A DNA stretch of 64,000 nucleotides from Proteobacteria bacterium UBA981 (GTDB lineage: Bacteria > Pseudomonadota > Gammaproteobacteria > Ga0077536), in NCBI GenBank assembly GCA_002292285.1, contig DBBP01000008.1:372001-436000 (forward strand). Direction: 5' to 3'. The translations under genes were made by a program, and so were the position numbers. Shown one piece after another: positions 8,708 to 17,155 of this stretch; the stretch's first letter is position 1, and each line of letters begins with the position of its first letter. A model generated the notes under the pieces. It was not told where the DNA came from and did no database searches. It worked only from the letters and a program-made list of their open reading frames with translations.

Positions 8708-10222
8708 TTATTTGCAGTCGCTAGGCACGTTCTCGTGGCATGGCGATGCACCGCCCTCACTCGGACTCAAAGGTGGCGGTAATTTCCGTTTGCTGCCATC
8801 AGCAGGTGGCCCCGGATCACCGGGGATGGGCTGGCCAGCAATGTAGCCGACAATGGCATCTGCTTGCGGCTCGTCCCGATAAGCGGCTGACAAGCACGCG
8901 TCGATCTCCGCTTCGGGCTTCGACAAATGAGCGATGCGCTCCCTCGATGCGGTCACGCCCAGCGCTTTTTCGTAGTGCGGGAGAGCCACGGCGGTTCCGC
9001 TATTCGGCGGTCCGGACGGGACGCGTTCACGTTGACGACGAGCCAGACGTAGCAAAATGTTCCATGCTCGTTTGTTGTCCTCAATCGGTTCGACTTCGAC
9101 CTCCCCTGCAGCCTCAAACGCTCGCCACATCGCCTCACCACGCGCGCTCCGAATAACCACAATCGTCGCGCGGTCAGTGCCCACGCCACCGCACGCGATA
9201 TCAGCCAGTTCTGCGGAAAAATCGCCGCAGTGAGCGCATTCGGGACGCTGATATTCGGCCATCGCTTCGGCGAGCGGGATCGTCGCCAGTTCGCCATTGT
9301 GTTTGAAAATCTGCACCTCCCCTTTGACATTAAACTGGCGTATATCGGACAGCGGAATACCCATTTGCTGCTCGATGCGCTCGGTCATTAATTCAGGGCG
9401 AAACACTTCCGTGCAGAACAATCCCACACTGAATGCAATGCGGTCGCTGTAACCACGCAAATATTCGCGTTGCCGCGCAACAATCTTCGGCTTCTTCTTT
9501 TGTGTGACCAGAAAGCCGGGGTCCATATGAGCCATTTTGCGCAGCGGCGTGATTTGGCAGGGCACACCGACGAAAGCAACTTGCTTGAGATCGCGCTCGG
9601 CGACTTCGCTCAGCGCCAGATTGTTCGGGCAGTAGGTGTACCAACTGCCCGCGCTGGCTTTGATCTCTGCGTCAGTCGTGACGACTTTGGGTGAAGGGAA
9701 ACACGGCTCGTCTTGCGGACCAACGCCGGACACCACTGCACCATCGATGTGCCCGGCCTCACGGGCGAAAGCCAATAACGCGGTCACTACACCGCCATCC
9801 TGCCCCCCGGCAGCCAGTTCAGCATTAAGCGTGCGGGCGACGAAAATGTGCCTGAACACGCCGAATATGTCCTCGAAAGCGGCCTTATCATCGAAAGTCA
9901 TTTTCTTCAGATGTGCTTCGCGCGGCCACAAGCGCGGACACACGGTCGCGCACACGTCGCAACCTGCGCCCTCACTGACGCCGCAAAAATCGGCTGCCGC
10001 CGACGCTTTGGCAGTTTGTTTGGGTTTATTGTCGACCGTCTCAATCACGTGGTGAGGGCAGACCAGTACGCAGGCATTGCACTCACAGCAACTGCCGTAA
10101 TCGACGACCTCGTTCATCATGGTTTTGAACGACTGGTGTGGATTGTTAATCACAATGGATACCTCGACCCGGGTACTGTTAATACTCGCTGGTGCTCCAG
10201 CACACCCGTGTTTCTTGTCCAT
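8708..10222 (-). CDS. Coenzyme F420 hydrogenase/dehydrogenase beta-subunit (FrhB) family protein
   Basis: A 504-residue iron-sulfur flavoprotein of the FrhB family. Residues 45-56 carry a ferredoxin motif (CCECNACVLVCP), and a second cysteine set at 80-96 ends CDVCATVCP. FrhB-type segments follow, including GGQDGGVVTALL and VGVPCQITPLRKM, then CAHCGDFSAELADIACGGVG. Relatives link FAD to F420 or act as chlorophyllide, dithiol or glutamate-synthase-like reductases, so the physiological acceptor is not certain. The last 100 residues are low-complexity and proline-rich. Start at 10222 is supported by AGAAAGAAG upstream; M35/M36 would be alternatives without a Shine-Dalgarno sequence. Confidence 0.8.
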   Translation of the reverse strand: MDKKHGCAGAPASINSTRVEVSIVINNPHQSFKTMMNEVVDYGSCCECNACVLVCPHHVIETVDNKPKQTAKASAAADFCGVSEGAGCDVCATVCPRLWPREAHLKKMTFDDKAAFEDIFGVFRHIFVARTLNAELAAGGQDGGVVTALLAFAREAGHIDGAVVSGVGPQDEPCFPSPKVVTTDAEIKASAGSWYTYCPNNLALSEVAERDLKQVAFVGVPCQITPLRKMAHMDPGFLVTQKKKPKIVARQREYLRGYSDRIAFSVGLFCTEVFRPELMTERIEQQMGIPLSDIRQFNVKGEVQIFKHNGELATIPLAEAMAEYQRPECAHCGDFSAELADIACGGVGTDRATIVVIRSARGEAMWRAFEAAGEVEVEPIEDNKRAWNILLRLARRQRERVPSGPPNSGTAVALPHYEKALGVTASRERIAHLSKPEAEIDACLSAAYRDEPQADAIVGYIAGQPIPGDPGPPADGSKRKLPPPLSPSEGGASPCHENVPSDCK

Positions 10223-10543
10223 GTCTTCTTTCTTCTGCTAACGATACCCGAGAACACGCGGCAAACACGCCAGCGCAATCAGCAGAACAAGAAGCTAGGC
10301 CGTCTGCTCGTTCAGACCCGGGATGAATTCGGGCCTGATCAAGTCCCGTCTCAGTATAGGGCGAACGACTGTGGTGGCGAGCGGCCCGAACGGCAGCTGG
10401 AAGCTGCGCTGCTGGTTGTGCAGCTGGAAGCACGTTCAGGGTCTTCCCCGTACCCCGCGGTTGCCGCAAACTAGACTCAGAAATCGCCGCCACTGCCAGC
10501 GCCGCAGCTGGGTGGCATTGCCAACCAGCTTGAGGAAAGACGA
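10223..10543. other. Intergenic region between divergent genes, no gene seen
   Basis: This 321-bp gap separates the divergent FrhB-family and GST-like genes and should hold both promoters. Open frames inside it lack a credible start, Shine-Dalgarno sequence or family resemblance. No hairpin, tRNA or repeat was recognised. Confidence 0.5.
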
Positions 10544-11383
10544 ATGCGAACGATCGAACCGACGGACATCACCCTGGATTACAAGTCCATTGCCGAGGCC
10601 CGCGACATGCCCGGACTGCGACTCATATTGGGGGCCTATGCCGTGCCCGGCCCGTGGCGAGAGGCCTGCAAAGGCCTGTTCTATGTTAAGGGTGTGCCTT
10701 ATACGCCCGTAGTGACGGCCAGCGAACCAGGTGGTGATCTGAGTATGGGCATGCAGGACGCCGATCGTGATTTACGCGACTGGACAGCACAGTCCAGTGC
10801 ACCCGTCGCCATATGGAACGATGAACGACCGCGCTCGACGTGGGTGGACCAGATCAATCTGGCCGAGCGGATCGAGCCGCAACCGCCCCTGGTGCCGGGC
10901 GATATCGACCAACGCGTGGATATGTTCGGTGCGATCAACGAAATCGCCGGCGAGCATGGCCTCGGCTGGAGTAAACGTCTGATGATTATCGACGGTGGAC
11001 TGAAAGCCCTGGAACCGGGCGCTGAGGGGCGTGCTTTTTTCGAGCATCTGGGTGCCAAGTATGGCTATAACGACGTGGAGGTGGCGGCTGCGCCGGCCCA
11101 TATGGCCGGGATTATTCGCTCGCTCGACCAACGCCTGGCGGCTCAGAAGGCGCGCGGCAGTCAGTTCATGATCGGCGACAGGCTGTCGGCGCTGGATATT
11201 TACTGGTCAACGTTCCTGACGCTGTTTGAGCCTATGTCTCAGGAGCGCTGCCCGATGAGTACAGCCTTCCTCGATTTCTACTGCAACCCCTATGTCGAGA
11301 CGCAGGAGGCGATCAGCGACGCGTTGTTAGCGCACCGTGATTTCATCTACGAGAACTATCTGGAATTACCGATAGTTTTTTAG
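10544..11383 (+). CDS. Glutathione S-transferase-like protein
   Basis: A 279-residue protein, longer than a typical GST (about 210). The N-terminal part (GLRLILGAYAVPGPWREACK, then GVPYTPVV) looks like a diverged thioredoxin-like domain. The C-terminal half has the helical GST_C pattern with FMIGDRLSALDIYWSTF, matching the conserved N-capping box and hydrophobic staple. The glutathione-binding site is poorly conserved, so transferase activity is not assured. The start follows GAGGAAAG. It diverges from the FrhB-family gene and converges on the autotransporter gene. Confidence 0.6.
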   Translation: MRTIEPTDITLDYKSIAEARDMPGLRLILGAYAVPGPWREACKGLFYVKGVPYTPVVTASEPGGDLSMGMQDADRDLRDWTAQSSAPVAIWNDERPRSTWVDQINLAERIEPQPPLVPGDIDQRVDMFGAINEIAGEHGLGWSKRLMIIDGGLKALEPGAEGRAFFEHLGAKYGYNDVEVAAAPAHMAGIIRSLDQRLAAQKARGSQFMIGDRLSALDIYWSTFLTLFEPMSQERCPMSTAFLDFYCNPYVETQEAISDALLAHRDFIYENYLELPIVF

Positions 11384-11432
11384 CACATCAGCGCGATAGC
11401 AGGCAGCACAAAGGCGCCACTATGCAGCCCGG

Positions 11433-11456
11433 GCCCAGTTCGCGTGCGAGCTGGGC
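11433..11456. terminator. Hairpin between convergent genes
   Basis: GCCCAG pairs with CTGGGC and, inside, TCGC with GCGA, separated by one T-G wobble and a small loop. It sits between the GST-like gene and the convergent autotransporter gene and probably ends transcription. No T-tract follows. Confidence 0.4.
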
Positions 11457-11500
11457 AGCGCGCTTCCACCATGGGCGAGATCAACCCAATCTCAATAGCG

Positions 11501-12616
11501 CTATAGCGCAGCGCGCACGGTCAGCATGAACGTGTCGCTGTCGAAATGCGCCCGGTCTTCTACGCGCTGATATTCCACTGTCGTGCTCACACCCCAGCTG
11601 GTGTAGTAGCGCACCCCCACATTAATCTGAATTTCGTCGTCGTCGTCTGGTTGCACCGAAGAAAATGAACCAGGCAGGCCGCCAGCGCGGGTCCCGTCAT
11701 TACGACTCAGATCGTTGTGGTAGCTTGCCATTACATACGGTTCCCAGGCGCCCATGTTGTAAGCCACGTCGGCACCAAACACGACCTGCGATAGGTCGAT
11801 CGTGCGCCGCGTGACGGTGCGTAGACGCCCCTGTGCGGCACTCGTCGCACTACCCGTCTCGAGATAGCCGTCCTGCTTTTCATCCGTATGCAGGTAGCCC
11901 ACGCGAGCACCGAAAACCCACGCATCGCTTGTCACCAGCGCATTCAAATTGCTGGCAAAAAACCAACGGTCTCCATCAAAGTCCGCGTCAATGGATGTGC
12001 CGTCAGCGGGCGAGACCCGATCTTGCTGATAATCGACCCAGCTCATACCGGCGCTCACGTCCAAACTAAAAATATCACTCAGGATTAGCGCCGCATACGG
12101 TGCAATGGTGTGGCCGTCACTTTCCTGTCCCCCACCATTAAAATCAGTCTCGGCATCGACCCACTGATAGCCCATGGCGAGCCCCAGCAGCACGCGATTG
12201 CCAAGCAGGCGATCGAAGCCGGTCAGAACATTGTGCGAATCGGCTTCATAAGCCAGCGAAGAACCCTGGAACACGAAATCGCTGTCGAAGTCTGAGTACG
12301 AATAGCTCGACCACAAACCGAAGACGCTGCCGCCGAGGTCATCTCCTGCCGCCAAACCTGTGCCAGGACGCCAGGCGGAAGCGTGCGAGTCCGGGCCTTT
12401 CTTGCCACTACGCTCGCGCGCAACGTCGCCGTATTCAGCACTTGCCATACGCAAGCCGGCTCCGTTGGTGACCGAGCTACTGACTCCGTTGAGACAGTTC
12501 TGGAAATTCTCCACGCTACAGACAGCTTGTTCGCTGTCGGTCGCGTGAACTGCACCGAGAGGCAGAAGAAGACTCATCGAGAGCTTGGCGAAAAAGAATT
12601 TCGTTGACTTTTTCAT
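11501..12616 (-). CDS. Autotransporter-type outer-membrane beta-barrel protein
   Basis: A 371-residue protein with a clear signal peptide (MKKSTKFFFAKLSMSLLLPL, then GAVHA). From about residue 90 onward it shows repeated amphipathic strands typical of the C-terminal autotransporter barrel, such as HNVLTGFDRLLGNRVLLGLA and TIAPYAALILSDIFSLDVSA. The only passenger is a segment of roughly 70 residues, with one close cysteine pair (CSVENFQNC) near its start. The function is unknown. It lies 83 bp downstream of a FecR-domain gene on the same strand. Confidence 0.8.
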   Translation of the reverse strand: MKKSTKFFFAKLSMSLLLPLGAVHATDSEQAVCSVENFQNCLNGVSSSVTNGAGLRMASAEYGDVARERSGKKGPDSHASAWRPGTGLAAGDDLGGSVFGLWSSYSYSDFDSDFVFQGSSLAYEADSHNVLTGFDRLLGNRVLLGLAMGYQWVDAETDFNGGGQESDGHTIAPYAALILSDIFSLDVSAGMSWVDYQQDRVSPADGTSIDADFDGDRWFFASNLNALVTSDAWVFGARVGYLHTDEKQDGYLETGSATSAAQGRLRTVTRRTIDLSQVVFGADVAYNMGAWEPYVMASYHNDLSRNDGTRAGGLPGSFSSVQPDDDDEIQINVGVRYYTSWGVSTTVEYQRVEDRAHFDSDTFMLTVRAAL

Positions 12617-12643
12617 TATGTTTTACAGTAAGTTAGTCACCAT

Positions 12644-12663
12644 ACCTAATGTACATAATAGGT
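12644..12663. promoter_or_regulatory. Imperfect palindrome upstream of the autotransporter gene
   Basis: The 20-bp sequence ACCTAATGTACATAATAGGT has matching ACCTA/TAGGT ends and an inner ATGTACAT self-complementary core. It lies 28 bp upstream of the autotransporter start in an AT-rich stretch, where an operator would be expected. No regulator can be named; chance is possible. Confidence 0.25.
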
Positions 12664-12699
12664 AATAACAAGGCTGCACGCCAGGTTTGATCTGCACGC

Positions 12700-13371
12700 C
12701 TAGCGCAGCCTCGGGCGCGGCACAGCATTGCGCTGGATGTTGTTGATGTTCCGCACCAGATTCTCGATGGTGCGTAGGGTCATGCGCGCCGGCGGGGTTG
12801 GCGGGCTGTGCGCATCAGGAACGCGCGTACCGTATCCGGCTTTATCAATCAGCACCTGACCATGCTGATTGGCAACCTCGATTGCTGACTCGACGGCAGG
12901 ATCCTCACTTTCCAGCAACACGATAGTCGCGGCATAACCCGCCACTTCGCCGCCAACGGTGGTGCCGCGAATGCCAATGGTCGCCACCGCGCCCGTTTTG
13001 ATCTGTATGGCACGGGGCCGCCGCTTTGCGATCAACCCGGTCACGAATCGAAAGGCACCTTTGACAATTTCTGCACTAAACATACCGGCGCTGCCATCGT
13101 CCACCTGATCGACGCGAAAAATCGCGTTGGCACCCAGGTTGAAGCGGCTTTTGTCTTTGAATTTCAGCGATATAAACGACCGAGCGCCAGTGCGAATGCG
13201 ATCTTGTTCGTAAATCGTATCGCCGCGCCGCAGTTCTTGACGCACGCCATCCGGGGCTTGCCGGGTCGCACTGCCGGTCACAGCTCCAACCACGCCTGCC
13301 GTGCCAGCACCGGCTTCAAATGATGCGCATAACAGCACCATCAGCAGCAAATCTGTAAACGCTCGCTGCAT
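12700..13371 (-). CDS. FecR-domain protein with disrupted 5' end
   Basis: A protein of about 223 residues with a signal peptide and a FecR domain (residues about 25-150). Typical elements are GDTIYEQDRIRTGARSFISL, LKFKDKSRFNLGANAIF, GAFRFVTG and ATIGIRGTTVGGE. Exported FecR proteins with arginine- and proline-rich tails often sit next to surface proteins, here the autotransporter. A 71-bp exact tandem duplication covers the start. The ATG with a good AGGAG (13454) now yields a 37-codon peptide that shifts frame in the second copy and stops at 13341-13343. That TGA overlaps an in-frame ATG of the FecR frame as TGATG, so expression may depend on reinitiation at 13341 or a weak start at 13371. 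Confidence 0.7.
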   Translation of the reverse strand: MQRAFTDLLLMVLLCASFEAGAGTAGVVGAVTGSATRQAPDGVRQELRRGDTIYEQDRIRTGARSFISLKFKDKSRFNLGANAIFRVDQVDDGSAGMFSAEIVKGAFRFVTGLIAKRRPRAIQIKTGAVATIGIRGTTVGGEVAGYAATIVLLESEDPAVESAIEVANQHGQVLIDKAGYGTRVPDAHSPPTPPARMTLRTIENLVRNINNIQRNAVPRPRLR

Positions 13372-13451
13372 GTGATAAGTCCGGCTTCAAATGATGCGCA
13401 TAACAGCACCATCAGCAGCAAATCTGTAAACGCTCGCTGCATGTGATAAGT
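13310..13451. repeat. Exact 71-bp tandem duplication over the fecR-like start
   Basis: The sequence at 13310-13380 is repeated base for base at 13381-13451. The unit covers the start codon and the signal-peptide coding region of the FecR-domain gene. As 71 is not a multiple of three, the upstream copy is out of frame with the rest of the gene. The lack of any divergence points to a recent event, a reversible switch or an assembly error. Confidence 0.95.
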
Positions 13452-13646
13452 CATGTTCAGGCTCCTGTTCCGTTAGTTCCCGCCGCGGACGCAAGGTGCG
13501 CGGCGCGAAAGACCAAGAATTTCTGCGTGTTGCACCATTATATGAAGCCTACACCCGTTAGCCGGGTCAATCAGGCATCTCGCTGCGGGCATTCAGGCCG
13601 CCCGGCGATGCTAGTATCGTCGCCCGTCAAAAAACGATGACCCGCC

Positions 13647-14300
13647 ATGAAACTACTCAATTCCTTGGGCCCCAACCCGCGCATTGTGCGCATGTTCTTA
13701 CTTGAAAAAGGGCTCGAAATTCCATTCGAAGAAATCGACATTCTGGCGGCGGACAACCGCCGCGCGCCTTACCTGGCGAATAATCCGGGCGGTCAGATGC
13801 CAAGTCTGATCCTCGACAACGGGCGGTGCATTAGCGAAACAGTCGCTATTTGCGAGTATCTTGAAGACCTCCACCCTACCCCTCCGTTAATTGGCGCCGA
13901 TCCGTTCGAACGGGCAGAACAGCGTATGTGGCAGCGGCGCGTCGAACTCAACATCACAGAAAATCTATACAACGCATTTCGCTACTCAGTTGGTCTGGAA
14001 CTATTCCAGGACCGCGTACATTGCCTGCCCGAAGCCGCACCGGGTCTCGCGGAAATCACCCAGGAAAAGCTCGTTTGGCTCGATCAACTCATGGGGCGCA
14101 ACGCGTGGATTTGCGGTGACCGTTTTACCCTCGCCGACATGGTGCTGTTCTGCGCGCTCGATTTTGGCGAAGGTGTCGGGCAGGCGATTGACGCCAACAA
14201 CCTTAACATCAGTGCCTGGTTCGGGCGCATGATGACCCGTGACAGTGCGTACGAGAGTCGCCACCCTGATAGCTTCGAAAGCGATCAGCGCGGGGTTTGA
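13647..14300 (+). CDS. Glutathione S-transferase
   Basis: A 217-residue GST of normal length. The N-terminal thioredoxin domain starts MKLLNSLGPNPRIVRMFLLEKG and has the cis-proline segment GGQMPSLIL followed by CISETVAICEYLE, where glutathione is held. The C-terminal domain contains WICGDRFTLADMVLFCA, the conserved folding motif. It should conjugate or reduce electrophiles with glutathione in the cytoplasm. It converges with a Nu-class GST gene only 29 bp away; the two are different subfamilies and not a recent duplication. Confidence 0.85.
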   Translation: MKLLNSLGPNPRIVRMFLLEKGLEIPFEEIDILAADNRRAPYLANNPGGQMPSLILDNGRCISETVAICEYLEDLHPTPPLIGADPFERAEQRMWQRRVELNITENLYNAFRYSVGLELFQDRVHCLPEAAPGLAEITQEKLVWLDQLMGRNAWICGDRFTLADMVLFCALDFGEGVGQAIDANNLNISAWFGRMMTRDSAYESRHPDSFESDQRGV

Positions 14301-14329
14301 ATGCGCGACCTGCACACGGACCGGTTGGC

Positions 14330-14989
14330 TCACGTCGTCGTGATGCTTGCCCCCAGCGCTTTTTGACGGTCTGAATTCCCCGCTGGCGGCGGCAACTCTA
14401 TGCCACGCTGAACCGCCGGGCGCGCGGCGATTGCGTCAATCCAGCGTTGCAGATGATCAAGCCCGTCAACCGGAATACGCGCCCAACGATGGGTTTTTAC
14501 CCATGACCAGTTCGCGATATCTGCAATGCCATAGTCACCGGCGAGGTATTCGACTTCGGCCAGGCGCGTATTGAGGACTTCGTACAAGCGCCGCGTTTCA
14601 TTTTTATACCGCTCACGCGCAGCGGGGACATCAGTTTTGAAATAGCGTTCAAACACGACTGCCTGTCCCTGCATTGGACCGATGCCGCCCATTTGGAACA
14701 TCAACCACTGAATCGCACACCAGCGGCCTGCGAAATCTTGCGGAATCAATCGCCCCGTTTTGTCGGCGAGGTAAAGCATCAGCGCGCCGGATTCGAAGAC
14801 GGTGATGTCATTTTCGCGATCCACAATAAGCGGTATACGGCCATTTGGGTTGCGTGCAAGAAATTCAGGCTTGTGCTGCTCGCCGGCAGGCAAATCAACC
14901 GCGTGCAAGGTATACGGAATGCCGAGTTCCTCGAGCGTAATTGTCGCTTTCCAGCCGTTCGGCGTCGCGGCAGTGTATAGATCGATCAT
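14330..14989 (-). CDS. yfcG: Nu-class glutathione S-transferase (YfcG/YghU type)
   Basis: A 219-residue GST resembling E. coli YfcG along its length: MIDLYTAATPNGWKATITLE at the start, then NPNGRIPLIVD, FESGALMLYLADKTG, QWLMFQMGGIGPMQGQ and YGIADIANWSWV. Nu-class members bind two glutathiones and reduce disulfides more than they conjugate. The start at 14989 matches the family; the longer open frame adds an unlikely 17 residues. The following genes on the same strand, an NTF2-like and an ABM-type protein, may belong to one stress or catabolic operon. Confidence 0.85.
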   Translation of the reverse strand: MIDLYTAATPNGWKATITLEELGIPYTLHAVDLPAGEQHKPEFLARNPNGRIPLIVDRENDITVFESGALMLYLADKTGRLIPQDFAGRWCAIQWLMFQMGGIGPMQGQAVVFERYFKTDVPAARERYKNETRRLYEVLNTRLAEVEYLAGDYGIADIANWSWVKTHRWARIPVDGLDHLQRWIDAIAARPAVQRGIELPPPAGNSDRQKALGASITTT

Positions 14990-15067
14990 CGTTGTGTTCT
15001 CGTTCTGGAGTTGTTTCGCGCGCCGCGTGGCGTACCGCAAGCGTGCATGTATTGCGTGTCAGACAGA

Positions 15068-15508
15068 CTAAAAATCGTACGGTCCCGCTTCTGCGACCGT
15101 CTGCGGCAACCAGGTTTCATGGATATGCAGCCAGCGTAAAGGTTCGCCGCGCTCGAACAGAACGCTCGCAATGCGACCATTCTCGGGCGGTTTTGAGGCC
15201 AGAGCGAAGCGTTGCCATTCCTCGTAAGTCGCGAGCACCTGATTGCCAAACACGCGCTGCACGCGCACGTTTCGAATCGCGATGCGGAACGGTGGATTGG
15301 TCGCGTACGCCGCTTTCACGCCATCTGCGAGCCCAGCAAGCTTAAGCAAGGTTCCGGCCGGCGGCACGAGTAGAAAGTCGCGGTCGAAACGCCGCAAGAA
15401 TCTGTCTTCAAACGCATCCTCGGGCAATTGACCTGAAAACCATCCCACGAAAAATTCATGCAAGGCTTCGATCTCCGTGCGCACCTGCAATTCGAGCGAG
15501 TCAGTCAT
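15068..15508 (-). CDS. Hypothetical protein, possible NTF2/SnoaL-like fold
   Basis: A 146-residue cytoplasmic protein. The ATG at 15508 has an ideal AGGAG. It starts with a helical region (LQVRTEIEALHEFFVGWFSG), followed by alternating beta segments such as RVQRVFGNQVLATYEEWQ and GEPLRWLHIHETWLP, the pattern of DUF4440/SnoaL-like cone folds. No catalytic residues can be named. An 18-bp inverted repeat lies directly upstream of its ribosome-binding site. Fold assignment is tentative and function is unknown. Confidence 0.5.
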   Translation of the reverse strand: MTDSLELQVRTEIEALHEFFVGWFSGQLPEDAFEDRFLRRFDRDFLLVPPAGTLLKLAGLADGVKAAYATNPPFRIAIRNVRVQRVFGNQVLATYEEWQRFALASKPPENGRIASVLFERGEPLRWLHIHETWLPQTVAEAGPYDF

Positions 15509-15519
15509 AGAGGGCTCCT

Positions 15520-15539
15520 GCGCCGACAACTGTCGGCGC
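15520..15539 (-). promoter_or_regulatory. Hairpin abutting a ribosome-binding site
   Basis: GCGCCGACA and TGTCGGCGC form a perfect inverted repeat with a minimal loop. It ends right at the AGGAG of the downstream gene (start 15508) and begins 13 bp after the stop of the ABM-type gene. It lacks a T-tract, so it may be a processing or translational-control structure rather than a terminator. Confidence 0.4.
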
Positions 15540-15552
15540 TCAGTGTTGGGGT

Positions 15553-15858
15553 TTACTTAGCCTGGTGTGTGAACACAGTTTCATAGTGTTCGACTTGCGG
15601 GAATGGATCGTAGAAGTGATGCAGTAGCGCCTTCCAACGCAAATAGTCTGGCGAGCCCCGGAAACCCTCGGTGTGATCAACCAGCGTTTCCCAGTTGACC
15701 AGCAACACATGACGATTGGGCGTTTCCATGCAACGGGCCAAACGATGGTCGATATAGCCGGGCATGCTGGAAATAATGGTCTGCGCTTCTGCAAAAGCTG
15801 CGTGGAAGGCATCTTCCTGACCGGCAACCACCTCTAAAACTGCGACTTCAAGGACCAT
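15553..15858 (-). CDS. Antibiotic biosynthesis monooxygenase (ABM) family protein
   Basis: A 101-residue dimeric ferredoxin-like alpha+beta protein. The typical pattern is present: an initial strand (MVLEVAVLEVVAG), the helix EDAFHAAFAEAQTIISSMPG, then the CMETPNRHVLLVNWETLVDH strand-turn-helix region. ABM proteins include quinol or heme monooxygenases and many small proteins of unknown role that oxidise or sense polyaromatic compounds. It is the first gene of a short minus-strand group with an NTF2-like protein and a Nu-class GST. Confidence 0.75.
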   Translation of the reverse strand: MVLEVAVLEVVAGQEDAFHAAFAEAQTIISSMPGYIDHRLARCMETPNRHVLLVNWETLVDHTEGFRGSPDYLRWKALLHHFYDPFPQVEHYETVFTHQAK

Positions 15859-15948
15859 TTCGAACGCTCTCCGTTAGTTAGTCGTGGTCGGGTTCCGAAT
15901 ACCATCGCAGCACCGTGAGCTCAGACACCAGCGGACACCTCAAAATCG

Positions 15949-17007
15949 TCAATTCACGATGTCGCTGAGTGCCTCGAGCAACGCTTCGCAGGCCTCGTGC
16001 GTGCCAATGGTGATACGCAGATAGTCTTCGATTCGTGGCGCAGTGAAATGACGCACCAGAATATTCTTCGCACGCAAGTGAGTCTTCAACCCTAACGCAT
16101 CATGTTGCGGGTGATGAACAAAGAGGAAGTTCGCCAGCGACGGTAGCACCGCAAAACCGAGCCCGGTCAATTGCGCGGTCAACCACTCCCGATCGGCGAC
16201 AATCGCAGCACACGTTGTAGTGAAATATTCGCTGTCGGCAAACGCAGCTTGTGCGCCGGCAAGGGCCAGACTGTCGAGAGGATAAGCGTTGAAGCAACCC
16301 TTCACGGTATTCAGAGCATCGATCAACCCGGGATCGCCGATCGCGTAGCCAACCCTTAGACCGGCCAGTGAGCGCGATTTCGACAGCGTCTGGGCGATCA
16401 ACACATTGGGGAATTCGCGAACCAGCGGAACAGCGCTTTCGGCACCGAAATCGACGTAGGCCTCATCGACGACGACGACGGAATCAGGACTTGCGGCGAC
16501 GATTCGACGAATCTCCGAGAGTGAGAGGGCGAGCCCGGTAGGTGCATTCGGATTTGGCAACACGATGCCTCCGTTTTCACGCGCATAGCCGGCCGCCTCG
16601 ACGCGGAAATCAGCCCCGACCGGCAGCGCCTCGTAATCGATGTCGTACAGCGCACAATAGACCGGGTAGAAGCTGTAGGTGATATCGGGGAACAGCACCG
16701 GCTGGGCATGTTTGAGCAAGCCGAGGAATGTGTGGGCCAGGACCTCGTCCGAACCGTTCCCCAGAAAGACATGGCGTTCGCTCAGGCCATACTGGGCGGC
16801 GATGGTGCGCCGCAATTGTGCGCCGTCCGGATCGGGGTAGAGTCGTAAATCTGCATTTGTCGCGTCCCGTAAGGCCTGCAAAACCTGTGGCGACGGCGGA
16901 TAAGGGTTCTCGTTCGTGTTGAGCTTAATTAAAGCGGTGTCCACGGCCTGCTCACCCGGCGTGTAGGGAGTGAGATTGCGAATAGCGTCGCTCCAGAGTG
17001 CTTTCAT
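15949..17007 (-). CDS. hisC: Histidinol-phosphate aminotransferase
   Basis: A 352-residue fold-type I PLP aminotransferase of normal HisC length. Visible marks are the N-terminal KLNTNENPYPPSP, NGSDEVL (phosphate contact), LPNPNAPTG, VDEAYVDF with the PLP-contacting aspartate, and the Schiff-base lysine K210 in TLSKSRSLAGLRVGYA. It converts imidazole-acetol phosphate and glutamate to histidinol phosphate in histidine synthesis. No other his biosynthesis enzymes are near; hisZ is 45 kb away in the window. Other aminotransferase activities, such as for aromatic amino acids, are possible. Confidence 0.88.
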   Translation of the reverse strand: MKALWSDAIRNLTPYTPGEQAVDTALIKLNTNENPYPPSPQVLQALRDATNADLRLYPDPDGAQLRRTIAAQYGLSERHVFLGNGSDEVLAHTFLGLLKHAQPVLFPDITYSFYPVYCALYDIDYEALPVGADFRVEAAGYARENGGIVLPNPNAPTGLALSLSEIRRIVAASPDSVVVVDEAYVDFGAESAVPLVREFPNVLIAQTLSKSRSLAGLRVGYAIGDPGLIDALNTVKGCFNAYPLDSLALAGAQAAFADSEYFTTTCAAIVADREWLTAQLTGLGFAVLPSLANFLFVHHPQHDALGLKTHLRAKNILVRHFTAPRIEDYLRITIGTHEACEALLEALSDIVN

Positions 17008-17155
17008 GGCGCGGGATCGATGTTAGAAAGAGCAGATTGTAAACATTATTGGTGATTGTCCTGTGCGGTACTACGGCAGGCTTGCGCACGGTTGCGAGGT
17101 GCGAATCAACGAGCTGTTTGCGCGTACTCGACGCACACCTTTGCAGATCGTCCGG

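Noticed and set aside
10179..10493. Open frame of 104 codons in the FrhB/GST intergenic region
   Set aside because: No ribosome-binding site, no resemblance to a family, and it overlaps the FrhB 5' end.
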